Positions 52,101 to 62,307 of a DNA stretch of 64,000 nt are shown here, piece by piece. The stretch is taken from contig NC_066322.1 of NCBI RefSeq assembly GCF_022539315.1, positions 22,454,765 to 22,518,764 of the forward strand, in the 5' to 3' direction. The position numbers and the translations under genes are program-made. The notes beneath the pieces were generated by a model. It searched no databases. It had not been told where the DNA came from and saw only the letters and a list, made by a program, of their open reading frames with translations. Numbering within the stretch: position 1 is the first letter of the stretch; every line of letters starts with the position of its first letter. This stretch comes from Serinus canaria (Eukaryota; Chordata; Aves; Passeriformes; Fringillidae).

Positions 52101-52918
52101 AAATTCCCTTATGATTCAATTTATTTACTTCATAGTAGTGTAGTCTGTAGCGCCACTACTCCAGATGCTGTGAAGCTGCCCATCTCTGAAAGAGAGAAGC
52201 AAGGTACAAAGAGCAGTACTGAACACCCCTGAGAATAACTTTTAACCTTTTCCTTTATCATCTGGAGTGAGAGCCCACTGAACCCTGATCCCCATGTCCC
52301 ACTTGGTGGCTGAATTCCTGAACTGCTAAAGCAGTGTATGTCCTTCACTGGGAGTGGTGATGTTATTCCACAGGAAATCACAACATTTCACTTTCTCCTC
52401 CCTTACAGCCAATAGCACTGCCTGTTGTCCCCCTGGGTGTGTGTGGCTGCCTTCTATTTCATTCCTTACAGCCTTTCTTAGCAGGACATCAAGGAAAACA
52501 TTTCTTAATAAATACCTAGGCACTCACAATTTATTATATGTTTTATGGGATTTAGTACTGATAGAAGAGATTCAATGTCCTCCAGCAGTGATTTGTAACT
52601 GTGAATAAATTTTGAGGAAATCTAAGTTCAGGACATAGATAGTTTAGTTTAAAATGGTTTAAATGTATCTCAGTTGTCATGACTTCTGAGTTACCATCTT
52701 TGAATCTTTTCTAATCGCATGCCTAGACAATCAATTTAATTTAAGGTAAATTACCATGAGGCAAAGTACTTTGCAAATATAAGGTAACCTATACATGCAT
52801 GTACCATTTTCAGGGCACTTAATCTCCTCAGATCCTAATTTTCTTTTCAGGCAAGCAGGATTTGGGCATTTAAGTTCTCAGCCTAGAAACCTGAGACATC
52901 AATTTCTAAATCCTTGAT
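49105..52918. other. Noncoding stretch
   Basis: No gene recognised. A-rich low-complexity sequence lies at 51807-51880, listed separately. Minus-strand donor-like CAG/GTGAGC near 50537 lacks a matching exon body. Confidence 0.6.
51807..51880 (+). repeat. A-rich low-complexity tract
   Basis: Interrupted A runs (up to about 15) with GAAA and CAAA units, ending in aaacaaacaaacaaac. No retroposon body is recognised upstream. Confidence 0.85.
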
Positions 52919-52969
52919 TTTAGATTGACTAGGAGAGATGTGTGCTTTAGATTGACTAGGAGAGATGTG
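52919..52969 (+). repeat. Perfect 24-bp tandem duplication
   Basis: The unit that begins tttagattgactagg and ends agagatgtg occurs at 52919-52942 and again at 52946-52969 with no mismatch and a three-base spacer, so the period is 27. Complete identity suggests a recent duplication or a polymorphic minisatellite seed. Confidence 0.95.
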
Positions 52970-54194
52970 AGAGATCACGTGGTGTGAGAGTCAGAGCTTG
53001 GATCCTCTGCAGCCCTGCACTTTCCACCTTCCCCCGTGGATGCTACAGGAACCTACTTGTCTGAACACACAAAACAAAAATATCCCCAAATTAAAGGATT
53101 TACATTTACTCCTGGAGATTCTGCTCCACTTTGCATAAATATTCACTGGCAAAAGAATGAAAATCCAGTTTCCCCTTCAAAACCAGCTTTGAATAATTGT
53201 TTAGCTGCAGTCCAACATGTCACCAAGTTTGCACCAAGTGTACTGGGCACTGACCAAACTGTTCAATCTATCCTGTATTTCCCAAAGTAAAGCTTCATTC
53301 CTTTAGGAGAACATAAACTTTCCACTATTTCTACATCAAAAGTTGCATCTGCTAAATTAGATTAAATGAAGCAGATTGCAAAAGCTGTTCCCTGGAAATG
53401 CTGCACTAGCTGCCAGCATATCTGCCCAAAACTATTCTATCTAGGTAGTTGAAAGACTCAGTTTAACTGTTCAGACCTACTCTGTTAAATTGCACTTTCA
53501 TACTCTTCTCTCAGGGCACTTTGTGCCAGTTTCACTCATTTTTTAATTAAAATCTCCACTATATGATAAGAGTTTTATTGGTTTTGATGCAACTCTATCT
53601 TAAAATGCTCAGCCTCATTGCCTATTACCTATGATAAAGTTATTATTACTACAAAGAACCACGTTTACTCTTAATTTGGCAGCAGTTTAAAAGTCTGAGG
53701 AGACTCCTGCTTATCTCAGTCAAAACATGACTGGATGGGGCAGGTTAGAATACCTGCACTACAAAAGAGTAATTCATGTCATAGTCTTTTAAGAGATTTG
53801 GGGTTAATTAAAGTTCATTAGAAACCTGCCTGCAAACCTCAGAGTGGAGTTGTTTACCATCAGTTCTACCCTGCTGTGGTGTCCCCTGATGGTGCCCAGG
53901 CTCCACCATGGTGCTGAGCATTGTGGCTCCTGCTGCACTGCCTTCCCTGCCATCCCAGCTGCATTCCCCCTGCAGCCTCTTCCACAGCACCACTCAGGGC
54001 AGTCCCTCACTCTGCCAGAGCTACACAAATGATTTGCAGGTGAAAGGAAACCTTTATTGGACAAAACCAGTAATTATTATAAATGATTGTTTTCATCCTG
54101 CACGAGAATGCTAATTAAGCCCAGTTAAACACAAAAGAACATAAATATTGTCTGTGGTTGAAAACATGGGCATTTTCTGAAGCTGCTGTTTCAG
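52970..54194. other. Noncoding stretch
   Basis: No gene recognised. Around 53880-54030 it is C/T- and CAG-rich with overlapping frames on both strands and no domain. Confidence 0.55.
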
Positions 54195-54262
54195 CTGTTT
54201 GTAACCATGCAATACATGAACTCCAAGTCTACACATTCCAATTTTGCCTCTGAAATCAGCAG
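54195..54262 (+). other. Candidate 68-nt exon-like interval
   Basis: A good acceptor (ttctgaagctgctgtttcag, ending 54194) and a perfect donor (CAG/GTAAGT at 54260-54268) enclose 68 bases. One frame is open in full, entering in phase 0 and leaving in phase 2, and starts LFVTMQYMNSKSTHSNFASE. No family recognised. It may equally be a noncoding-RNA exon or coincidence. Confidence 0.15.
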
Positions 54263-54399
54263 GTAAGTAAAGAGCTGAAAATTACCAGGATGAAGATGTT
54301 TAGAATATGGTTTTTCAACATTAAGCTGCCCTGCTGCTGACCCAGTGTGAGCAAACCTGTGTAATGTTTGTTCCTTCCCTGAGCACAGGGCTCAACTGC
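54263..54399. other. Noncoding spacer
   Basis: Nothing recognised. Confidence 0.5.
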
Positions 54400-54475
54400 T
54401 CCCTGGAGTAGTTCCAGGGAAGTCAATGGCCTTGCCCAAGGGATAAACTTAGTGCTGCTCAGATGACCGCAGATG
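54400..54475. repeat. Second ancient amniote repeat fragment
   Basis: The wording ggagtagttccagggaagtc (54405-54424) followed by aatgg and ggataaacttagtgctg resembles old sauropsid repeats containing gtagtcccattgaagtcaat followed by a gggactactc block and a gtaaagttaagcac tail. It may be from the same family as 46760-46845. The short, diverged match keeps the call tentative. Confidence 0.33.
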
Positions 54476-57167
54476 ATCCAATTACTGCACTTCATGATAT
54501 TAAGCTCTCACCAGAGATGCTCTAACAGATTGTGTGTATTTCTAACTCAATTGAAAGAAACCAACTGACTTAATTGAAAGGTACAAGTTTAAATTTCCAG
54601 CCTGCATCCCTGCCATTTCTCCTACCAGCAGGCACGCTCCCCAGCTCCCCTCTCCCATTCCCTGTCCCTGTCATTCCCCACCTCAGTGACACCTCCTGTC
54701 TGTTGGGCAGCAGTGACCCTTAGGAGCTGTCATTTGCAGGCACTGCCTTCTTAACCAGCCAGCTTGTGCACTTACAGTTGTGTGCATGCACATCAGGCAG
54801 AATAATTGCTTTATACTTCACCACATGGCACAATTCCACTTAGGAGAATAATCCCACAAAATACTTTTAGCTTTTTTGTCTTGTGTTATATTCCAGTAAC
54901 ACAGTTCTGCAGCTAAGAACATTTCCCATTTTCTTGTTCAATTGCTCATTATAGATTGAGATGGGGTTTTTTTCTCACTGACAGACTGAAACAAATGCCA
55001 GTTTTCTGCCTTTATGTTGCTCTACTGTTGGGTTTAGAAGGCATTTCACAGGAGGATATTAGGAAGATCAAACCTAAATTACCTTCATTTCAATGTCTGG
55101 TTTTTTGCTAATGGAATGACTGAACAGAGCAATCCAACTGATGGTTTGTACTGTTGCAAGTCCATGAAATTTTAACTACAGCCACCCACCACTTCCATAA
55201 AGTTTCCTTTGGGAACTGAAGATATATTTCAGGTGTCTTAAAAACACACAAGACAGGTTGCCAAGTTTTTTATTTTAATTCTTATTCTGGGATGAGAGAT
55301 TTCTGATGGTGGACTTTCCTATATTTTGTACTCTTTTCCACAAAAAATTCTGTATTTACGTGGGACAACATTTTAAGTAGGAGCTCAAAGTCAGGAAGAA
55401 TGCAAATCTACTTTGTTAATTGCAACAGAACAACTAATGGCATAAAACAAACTTGTACATTTGGGAATATGGTCAGATTGATTACTGGGGGGACAACTTC
55501 AGCCACTTTACAAAATCACGTAGGTTAAATAATATAATTTATGGGACAAGACATTCTAATTTGAAAGAATTATTTCCTTAGCATCCACATGCAAAACTTC
55601 TCTGCTTTTTTTACTGCTGAGATTTACCCAGTTCTCTGCAGACAGCAATGTCTATTAAAGACCATTCAGCTAATTTATTGTTCTTTCAATACACTCCTCT
55701 CTAATGTATTTTCTCCTGTGGATTAATAAAATAAGGGTCAGCCTTCAGAGAGTGACAAAGCATGAGCCAGTGAGGATGATTTATAGTTCAGCTGAGAGTG
55801 CCAACACCACTTTTGATAAATACTCCAATCAGTTTAAAGTTGTCTCCTAACGATGACAGTGAATGTTAGTGATAACTTCTCCAGCAAGAGCTGCCAGGAT
55901 GCAGGAGTTAATAATGGCAGGAAAACAGGTAAAGCCCTAACTCCTGAGGAGCCCCTGGAGATTCTTTTAAATTGCATCTAAAAGAACATGGCTACAAAAC
56001 AGAAAAAGAAAAAAAAGTAAAATCTTGTTTCAACTGCTTTTTCCATTCAGAAAAGCATTCATCAGACAACTTTTTAATATTCTTGGTTGTTCTGTATTAT
56101 AGCATGGGATCATTTTCAAACAGAAGTACAAAGAAAACCTTACTTCTCTAAAATATATGAATGGTGTTTGAATGAAAAAGGTCCTTAGAAACCTTGAGGG
56201 AATGGAGCTATAAATAGAAAACTACAGTCAAGATCTAGAGCACTGAACCAACAGATTACTGCTGCATTAACAAACCCTTTCTCAGGAGCCACACTGAGCA
56301 GATAATGGTTTTGTCTTTTGGGTGCTGCAGGCTCTGGGGAGCAAAGGTGTATCTGCAGAGACGTGTGAGCCCCCAGGAAGTCTTGGACAAGGAGAAATGG
56401 GGGAATTCTGCCAAGGAGGGCACTGCAGCTGCCCTGGGAGGAAACCATTTAGTGCTGCCACGTTCAGGGGCTCCAGGAAGAAAGGGGTGTTCCAGAATAA
56501 GGCCTTTTACAATACTAAATTTCACTGTTTGGGATAATTGCTAAGAAGATTGGAACGTTTTTATATTGATCTTCAGACTCTGCTTCACACCCCTGAAGTA
56601 ATTACAGGTCCAGGGAGTGCCTCCAGTGCTCTCCAAGGTGAGGATTAAGTGGATTGTGTGGACACGACTACCACTTAAATTTTCAAACTCAGGGAAAGTT
56701 TTACCACAAAGTCTGTTTGGAGTTCCAAAATCAGCTCCTACGTTACTTTAAAGAATATGGATTTATATGCAAATCCCATCAGCTTCAAAGTTATTCAAAT
56801 GAGACCCGTAAGAGTTATTGTAACACACCTGATTTTACAAATAACACTAACTTTTAAGGACTTTATGGAGTTTTCAGTTCATCTAACATTGAAGCTCATC
56901 TTGCTGCCCGAATAAAAGCCAGCACTGCACCGAGGATTTCAGAGCCTAGGCAGTTTCTCCAGCAAGCTGTGAAGCTTGACATTTGAATTTCTAAGCAAAA
57001 AATTAAATCAAGTTTTATACATTTAGTCTGATGGGATGTCTCTAACCTGTTAGCCCTGGAAGCATGATGGTGCCATTTGAAATTTCTATGTCAGAACACC
57101 CTTTCTAAAACTGATAAACAAATCAAACGAGTGCAGGTGTGAAAACCCAATCCCAAAGTCTGGTGTG
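54476..57167. other. Noncoding stretch
   Basis: No gene recognised. A C-rich patch lies at about 54605-54720. At about 56920-56990, gcccgaataaaagccagcac with two CpGs resembles the R/U5 part of an LTR, but no ends or promoter signals could be defined. Confidence 0.55.
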
Positions 57168-57171
57168 GTAA
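57168..57171 (+). repeat. Target-site duplication, left copy (GTAA)
   Basis: GTAA directly abuts the left end of the LTR-like unit and is repeated directly after its right end. Four bases is the usual duplication for gammaretrovirus/ERV1-type insertions. Confidence 0.6.
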
Positions 57172-57619
57172 TGATGCCTTGTTGGGAGTACTTAAAAACA
57201 GAGGCCAGACAAAATTTAGGGAATAAAAAGCAGTCATATTTACTGAAGGGCCTTCAGGTACATTTCAGGCAGACAAAGCCTCCCCCAGGGGCTACACCCA
57301 AAAATGGATGATGGGTTTTCACCCTTTAATAAGTTTGGTCCATTTGCATACTGGGGGTTAATCTCCTAATTACACCCTCAGGTAATGAAGTCATTTACCC
57401 CCAGTTTGCTCCCCCCAACTCACTTCTGTTTCCATCTCTGAGATGGGGCCCTGAGACAGGGAGGTGTCCTTGATTCCCAAGCCTGGAGAGGAATTGCTGT
57501 GTCTGACCAAAATGGGAAAGCAGCAGCTCACACTCTCTATGGAGTTTAGAGCTATGCCCTAAAGAACTGCAGGATTACAAATATATGAAAAATATAAAAG
57601 CTAAAATCCTAAGGCATCA
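57172..57619 (-). mobile_element. Complete solo LTR-like unit with TIR and TSD
   Basis: The 448-bp unit begins TGATGCCTT (57172-57180) and ends AAGGCATCA (57611-57619), a perfect 9-bp terminal inverted repeat with canonical TG/CA ends, flanked by direct GTAA repeats. On the minus strand an octamer ATGCAAAT (57342-57349) precedes a TATA-like ttattaaagg (about 57325-57335). An AGTAAA polyadenylation-like word lies in the last third, so I favour minus orientation. The plus-strand AATAAA (57222-57227) is too near the left end to serve a plus-strand LTR. There is no adjacent primer-binding site, polypurine tract or coding region, so it is a solo LTR, possibly ERV1-like. CpG depletion indicates age. 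A short DNA transposon with 9-bp ends is the alternative. Confidence 0.68.
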
Positions 57620-57623
57620 GTAA
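57620..57623 (+). repeat. Target-site duplication, right copy (GTAA)
   Basis: Matches the left copy exactly and directly follows the AAGGCATCA terminus. Confidence 0.6.
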
Positions 57624-60600
57624 GCAAAGTGTGACTGTAACAGGCAGCAGCATTTGAGCAGCCCCACCACTGAGTGCCCAACCACTCTGGTCCCTCAGGC
57701 ACCCACACAGAGACAGCAATGAGCTCCTGTGGTCCTGACAAAAAAAAAAAAAAATACAGAATCTGAGTTGGGGAAAGTATTTCTCTAGAGATCTATGGCA
57801 CAAAACATCTCCCCTTTCTGTCCCAACCATTAGCTGATGGACCTTCAACACTTTCCTGCTGCCTGGAAACCCTGGAAACTTTACTGAAGGATTTAGAGAT
57901 GAAAAGCATGGAGGGAATTCCTACCACTCAGCAGCCCTGCTGTGCAGGTGTGAACTCATTAGCTCCCAGGGTCTCATCTGTTCCAAGGATTCACAGGATT
58001 TGTTCCTGGCTTTACAGAATTGCATCTGAGAATCTTCTCAAGCCATTAATCTTTCTGTCCAGCCATGACTATAAAATCTTGCTGGCTGTATCAGACTGCA
58101 AGATCTGAGGGCAGGGCTTTATGAGCCAGGAACCTTACAATTTGGACTCCTAAATTCAGTCACTTCTGAGAATTTCAAAGCCCTTAACATTTATTTCCTT
58201 CAAAAGTGAAAGTTTGGAGAAAAGAGAATTGGTTGTTCTGGAAAGAAAATACTTGAAAATATCAGTTTTTCAGGGAACAGATATAGTAACCAATTTTTAT
58301 TTGTCTTAAGGCTGCAGAAAACCTAAAATTAGGTCCTGAATGCATTTTTTATTCTAGTGACCATTCACTACTGCATGCTGACAGGTTTAACTAAGATATT
58401 CCAAGCCTAACTTTTTTTTTTTCTCTTTAAATAATTCTTTATTAATGGCAGAGGAGAAGATCATTCATCAAGCTGAGATTTGCCCACAAGAGGAAGAGAA
58501 GGCAGAGTAAGGAATCTCAAGCTATTGGCTCCCAACCACTGGGGAAAGCAGTGTGTGCTCCCCAGACATGGGCTCTTCTTGGCCATATCCTGAATATCTG
58601 CAGAACCTGGCACCTCTGGAAGATACCCAGCTTTGGCTCTGAAGCAGAAAAGGGTTCTTGTCTTGCTGCACTTATCCCCAGTACAGGACACAACATTCCA
58701 ATGTCTAGTGTAAATTCAGATTATACCTTTTAACCAAACATGTGGCATGATTTATATAAAACATCTTCTCAATCTGGCTGTTATAGAGCTCCTTAATGTT
58801 CTCATGCTAACACATGGAATGACAGCAGCTAGAAATAATGTCAGCTGTAATTAAATTTCATCTTGTGACAACATCCACTTATTTTAAAGCCCAACTCATT
58901 TAAGTTCTTACTAACATGCCTCCTTTGTTAACCAGATTGCTCTCTTTCACGCAAAGGTCTGCATTTAAATATAGAAGGAGCAACAGCAAATACTGTAGCT
59001 GAGATTACAGAACTATTTTTATTTTCTCTTTCCTCAGCTTTTGATTAAAAGGCATGATATTTCCTGTGATCAGGATGAGCTTGAAAGTGAATATTTTATT
59101 AGTTCCACCAAAAATAACCACACCTTAGAGCTGGGAAAAATGTATGCCTTTATAATAATATTCTACTGCTGGGGATTTTTGTGAATTGTTTTGGTTTTTT
59201 TTTAACAGCACTACTACTGAAACAGCTCAAAGTTTAAAGCTGAAGTTTACCACTGCAACACTTTTCACTTGGAAATAGCTGGGGGTTCCTTTCTGATGGA
59301 TATTGCTCTCAAACAGACTGGGTTACAGGTGTAAGTCTTTGCCACACAGGTGCTACCTCCCAAACTCCTACGAGGAGCAGTTCCACCTTCAGCTGACCTT
59401 CCAGGAACATTGGCAGTGATTCACTGGGCATGTGCTCAGGCTGAGGTGCACAGCAATTAGCCAGAATAGACAAAAACTGCTCAGGCTGCCTGGACTACAA
59501 GGACTTGAGCAAGAGAAAATTTAAGATGAAAAGGGTCTGCAACATGACCCTTGTAACTTTGCCCTCGTGTGCTAACTGACCCAGCTGCATACCACAGAGA
59601 AATTATTCCTTGGCAGGGACAGCACAGGCATGTCTTTGGAACACAACAATTCATTTCCCAGGACAAAACAACATGCTGTGATTTGTCTCCAATGGTAAAC
59701 TTTGGTGGACAAAAAATTCTATGCCAAAAAATGGTTTTTATCTTAAAATCCAAGGATGAATATCCCACTTTAAACCAAACCCATTTGTGAATGGCTTCAG
59801 CCTTGCAGGATTTTTCACACCAACTTATGCACAGAACACAGTAAGTGTATGACAATCCCAAATTCAACTATGCTTAGGCCTTTTTTTAAAAAAGAACAAG
59901 GATTTGCATTTATGATTTTAAGCATGTCCCTTTCTAAAGTTCATTAAATCCTTCTTCTAGTCTGGCAATACAGATCACTGGTACATAACAAAAGTAATTA
60001 CTTCCTCTGCAGCCTTACTTTTTTATTTATATATTTCTTTATCCTCTGCATTTTTTCTCCAAGTAAGCACTTTGAATCTTTTAAATCCTCTTCCTATGGA
60101 ACACTTTCCTCATCTCTAATCATTTAATCATCTGAATATGCATCTCCTCTATTCAAGTTTAGGAAGGGTATTACTGTGAATCCTTGGTCTTTGTGATGCT
60201 GTAAGCTATGCTGGCTGTCACTTCTTAAGGAGGCTGCAAGTCTGAATTCTCTAACATTTCATATTTTAGTATTTTATGATGGAAGGGGAATGTTTAGGGC
60301 CCTATAATTTCTAGTGAGCATGTTCCAGAGGCAAAGAAATCAATTAGAAGAAAGGAGCTGGGCAGTATTCTCTTTAAAAATCAGGGTGTTCAGAGATTTT
60401 AAAGGGTTATTGCATGGCTTAGTAAGAAATTTTATCAGGGTGTACACCAATTAATCAGGGACAATTATAAAAATTGTTCCTAGGGATAAAGCTGAGCTGG
60501 CTGTTGGAGATAACTCCTAGCAGCATTTGTCCAGGGTAAGACCAAGCTGGCTTTGGTGCACTAAGGAGAGCACACACAATACCTGCACATGTTTGATGCC

Positions 60601-61898
60601 CATGAGGTGAGGTGAAAGGCCAGCACTAACAGCTGCACTGCAGGTGCTATCACAGCAATATCTGACTTCAGGGCTGTGCTGAGGACAAAAGGAGATGTTT
60701 CACCACAGTGGCCCTGCCCCAAGCTGGGGTGCAGCATCCTGCCCCTTCCCACAGTGCAGATAAGCAGTGGTTGGGTTTGGGAGTAGAAATCTATTTGTAG
60801 CAGCCCAGCTCTGAGGGAGGATGATTTACCACCGTGCCACAGCTGGGCTATTTCTCATTAGAAAGTCATTTAACACTAGCTTAGTTTTTCCTCCGGTACA
60901 TTACAGTGCAAACACCCTCAGATGTTTTATCAGAGAGCTTCATTTTGGGAGATGAGCTGCCCTGGCACATTCCACACAGCTTAGATGACAAAATGAGGAC
61001 TTACTCTTGTGTCTTTGCAAGCTCCATTTCTGTCCATTATGTTCAAATAAACAGCAGGAATGAGAGGGGAACCTAACAAGGTCACTGTATCTTATCCTGC
61101 AGGGTAATAAAAACATCCCTGATAGAAAGACAGCGCAAACCCTCAGAGTGATTTTCTGCCACTGCTTTTTACACCACCCTAATGCTATCAGAGCACCTGG
61201 CAAGAGAGGGCTTGGCATAATTTTATCTTTACTTTTGGAGTGTTACTCTAAAATCTGTTAGGTCCTTTATTCAGTATATTCCTCAATGCTGAAAAACAAT
61301 ACAAATGTGTGTTTATTGAAAATAATACCTTAATATCTACTCTTTTAGAAAACCAGGCTGGGAACAAGAAGCAGAAATTGGTCTGGCTTTTCTGCAGCAC
61401 ACAGGATTCATGCCACTACAGAGTCTGGATCTTTATTTTCCAGAAGAATTCTGTTGTGTCTTGATAGCTTAATCAACACAAAATGCCAAATTGTTGGGTT
61501 TACAGCAAAGCTGAAGTTTGCTGTGTACAAAGACAGGGCTTTCAAAACTCCTGTCTCCTCTAATCATTGCAGTCAGCCTTTTAAATAACACTTTGCATTA
61601 CTATACTGCATATTTTAAATGAGGCGTCAGCAACACAGAAGCAAGTTTTTCTTATAAGGCATCTAAAATGGCAAGAAATAATTTTTTTCTCCATTGTTTA
61701 CCACATTTCTTAGTAAAACTTTCAAAACAGATCACACAAGCTACACAATACACAGCTGCAGACATGAACAGTCATATATTCCTGAATAATAAAAGATGTA
61801 GCCACAAGCATTTGCTTAGGCAAAGTTGGCCTTATAAGTTCACAAATATTAATATCCTTTCACAAAATGACAAATTGGAAGCTAAGATTTTTAAAAAA
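57624..61898. other. Noncoding stretch
   Basis: No gene recognised. It contains an A15 run (57740-57754) and an 11-T run (58412-58422). A T-rich acceptor look-alike ending in taacag lies at about 59190-59208 with no donor or useful frame. The minus-strand frame 59481-59867 is Cys/Trp-rich and lacks context. A minus-strand donor-like GA/GTAAGT near 61000 is unpaired. Confidence 0.6.
57740..57754 (+). repeat. A15 homopolymer
   Basis: Fifteen A residues, simple sequence. Confidence 0.9.
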
Positions 61899-61909
61899 GG
61901 GGGGGGGGG
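61899..61909 (+). repeat. G11 homopolymer
   Basis: Eleven G residues following AAAAAA. It breaks the open frame 61668-62048 into a Gly run, an indication that the frame is chance. Long G runs are also prone to length error in sequencing. Confidence 0.9.
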
Positions 61910-62246
61910 AAGGAAAACTACAAGACAAAATAACTCAATCTTGGAAAGATTTTGTTCAATTATTCAGAGACCATGCCTTCTGTTTGGAAATTATATCACA
62001 AGTTCTTTTCTAAATGGAACAGAGATTGTTGAACAAAATCTCTCCTAAATAATGCTTAGGCAACCACCAGTATGTGGTTTCTGCTGCTGCTGCTGCTTGA
62101 CCAATTATTTTTCATAAATCTAAAAGTTTGGCTTGCTTTCATCTTAAAAATAAAATACACAACAAATCTTAGGTTGATGCTAATTCTTGGAACCTTCAGC
62201 AATAATTTACTGGATATCTGTGCATCTTTCCAACAAATGCTTGTTG

Positions 62247-62307
62247 CATTCCTGGTGTCAAATTAGTTCCATTAGTTTACATTCCTGGTGTCAAATTTTG
62301 TTCCATT
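62247..62307 (+). repeat. 33-bp-period tandem duplication
   Basis: The block starting cattcctggtgtcaaatt and ending gttccatt occurs at 62247 and again at 62280, with a small difference (ag versus ttt) between the shared parts. Confidence 0.85.

Noticed and set aside
59190..59230. T-run plus taacag acceptor-like site
   Set aside because: No donor within a useful distance and the frames after it stop quickly.
59481..59867. 128-codon minus-strand frame
   Set aside because: Very Cys/Trp-rich, no context, no family resemblance.
61668..62048. 126-codon plus-strand frame
   Set aside because: Contains the G11 run as a Gly stretch and AT-driven Lys/Asn/Ile content; no splice or start context.
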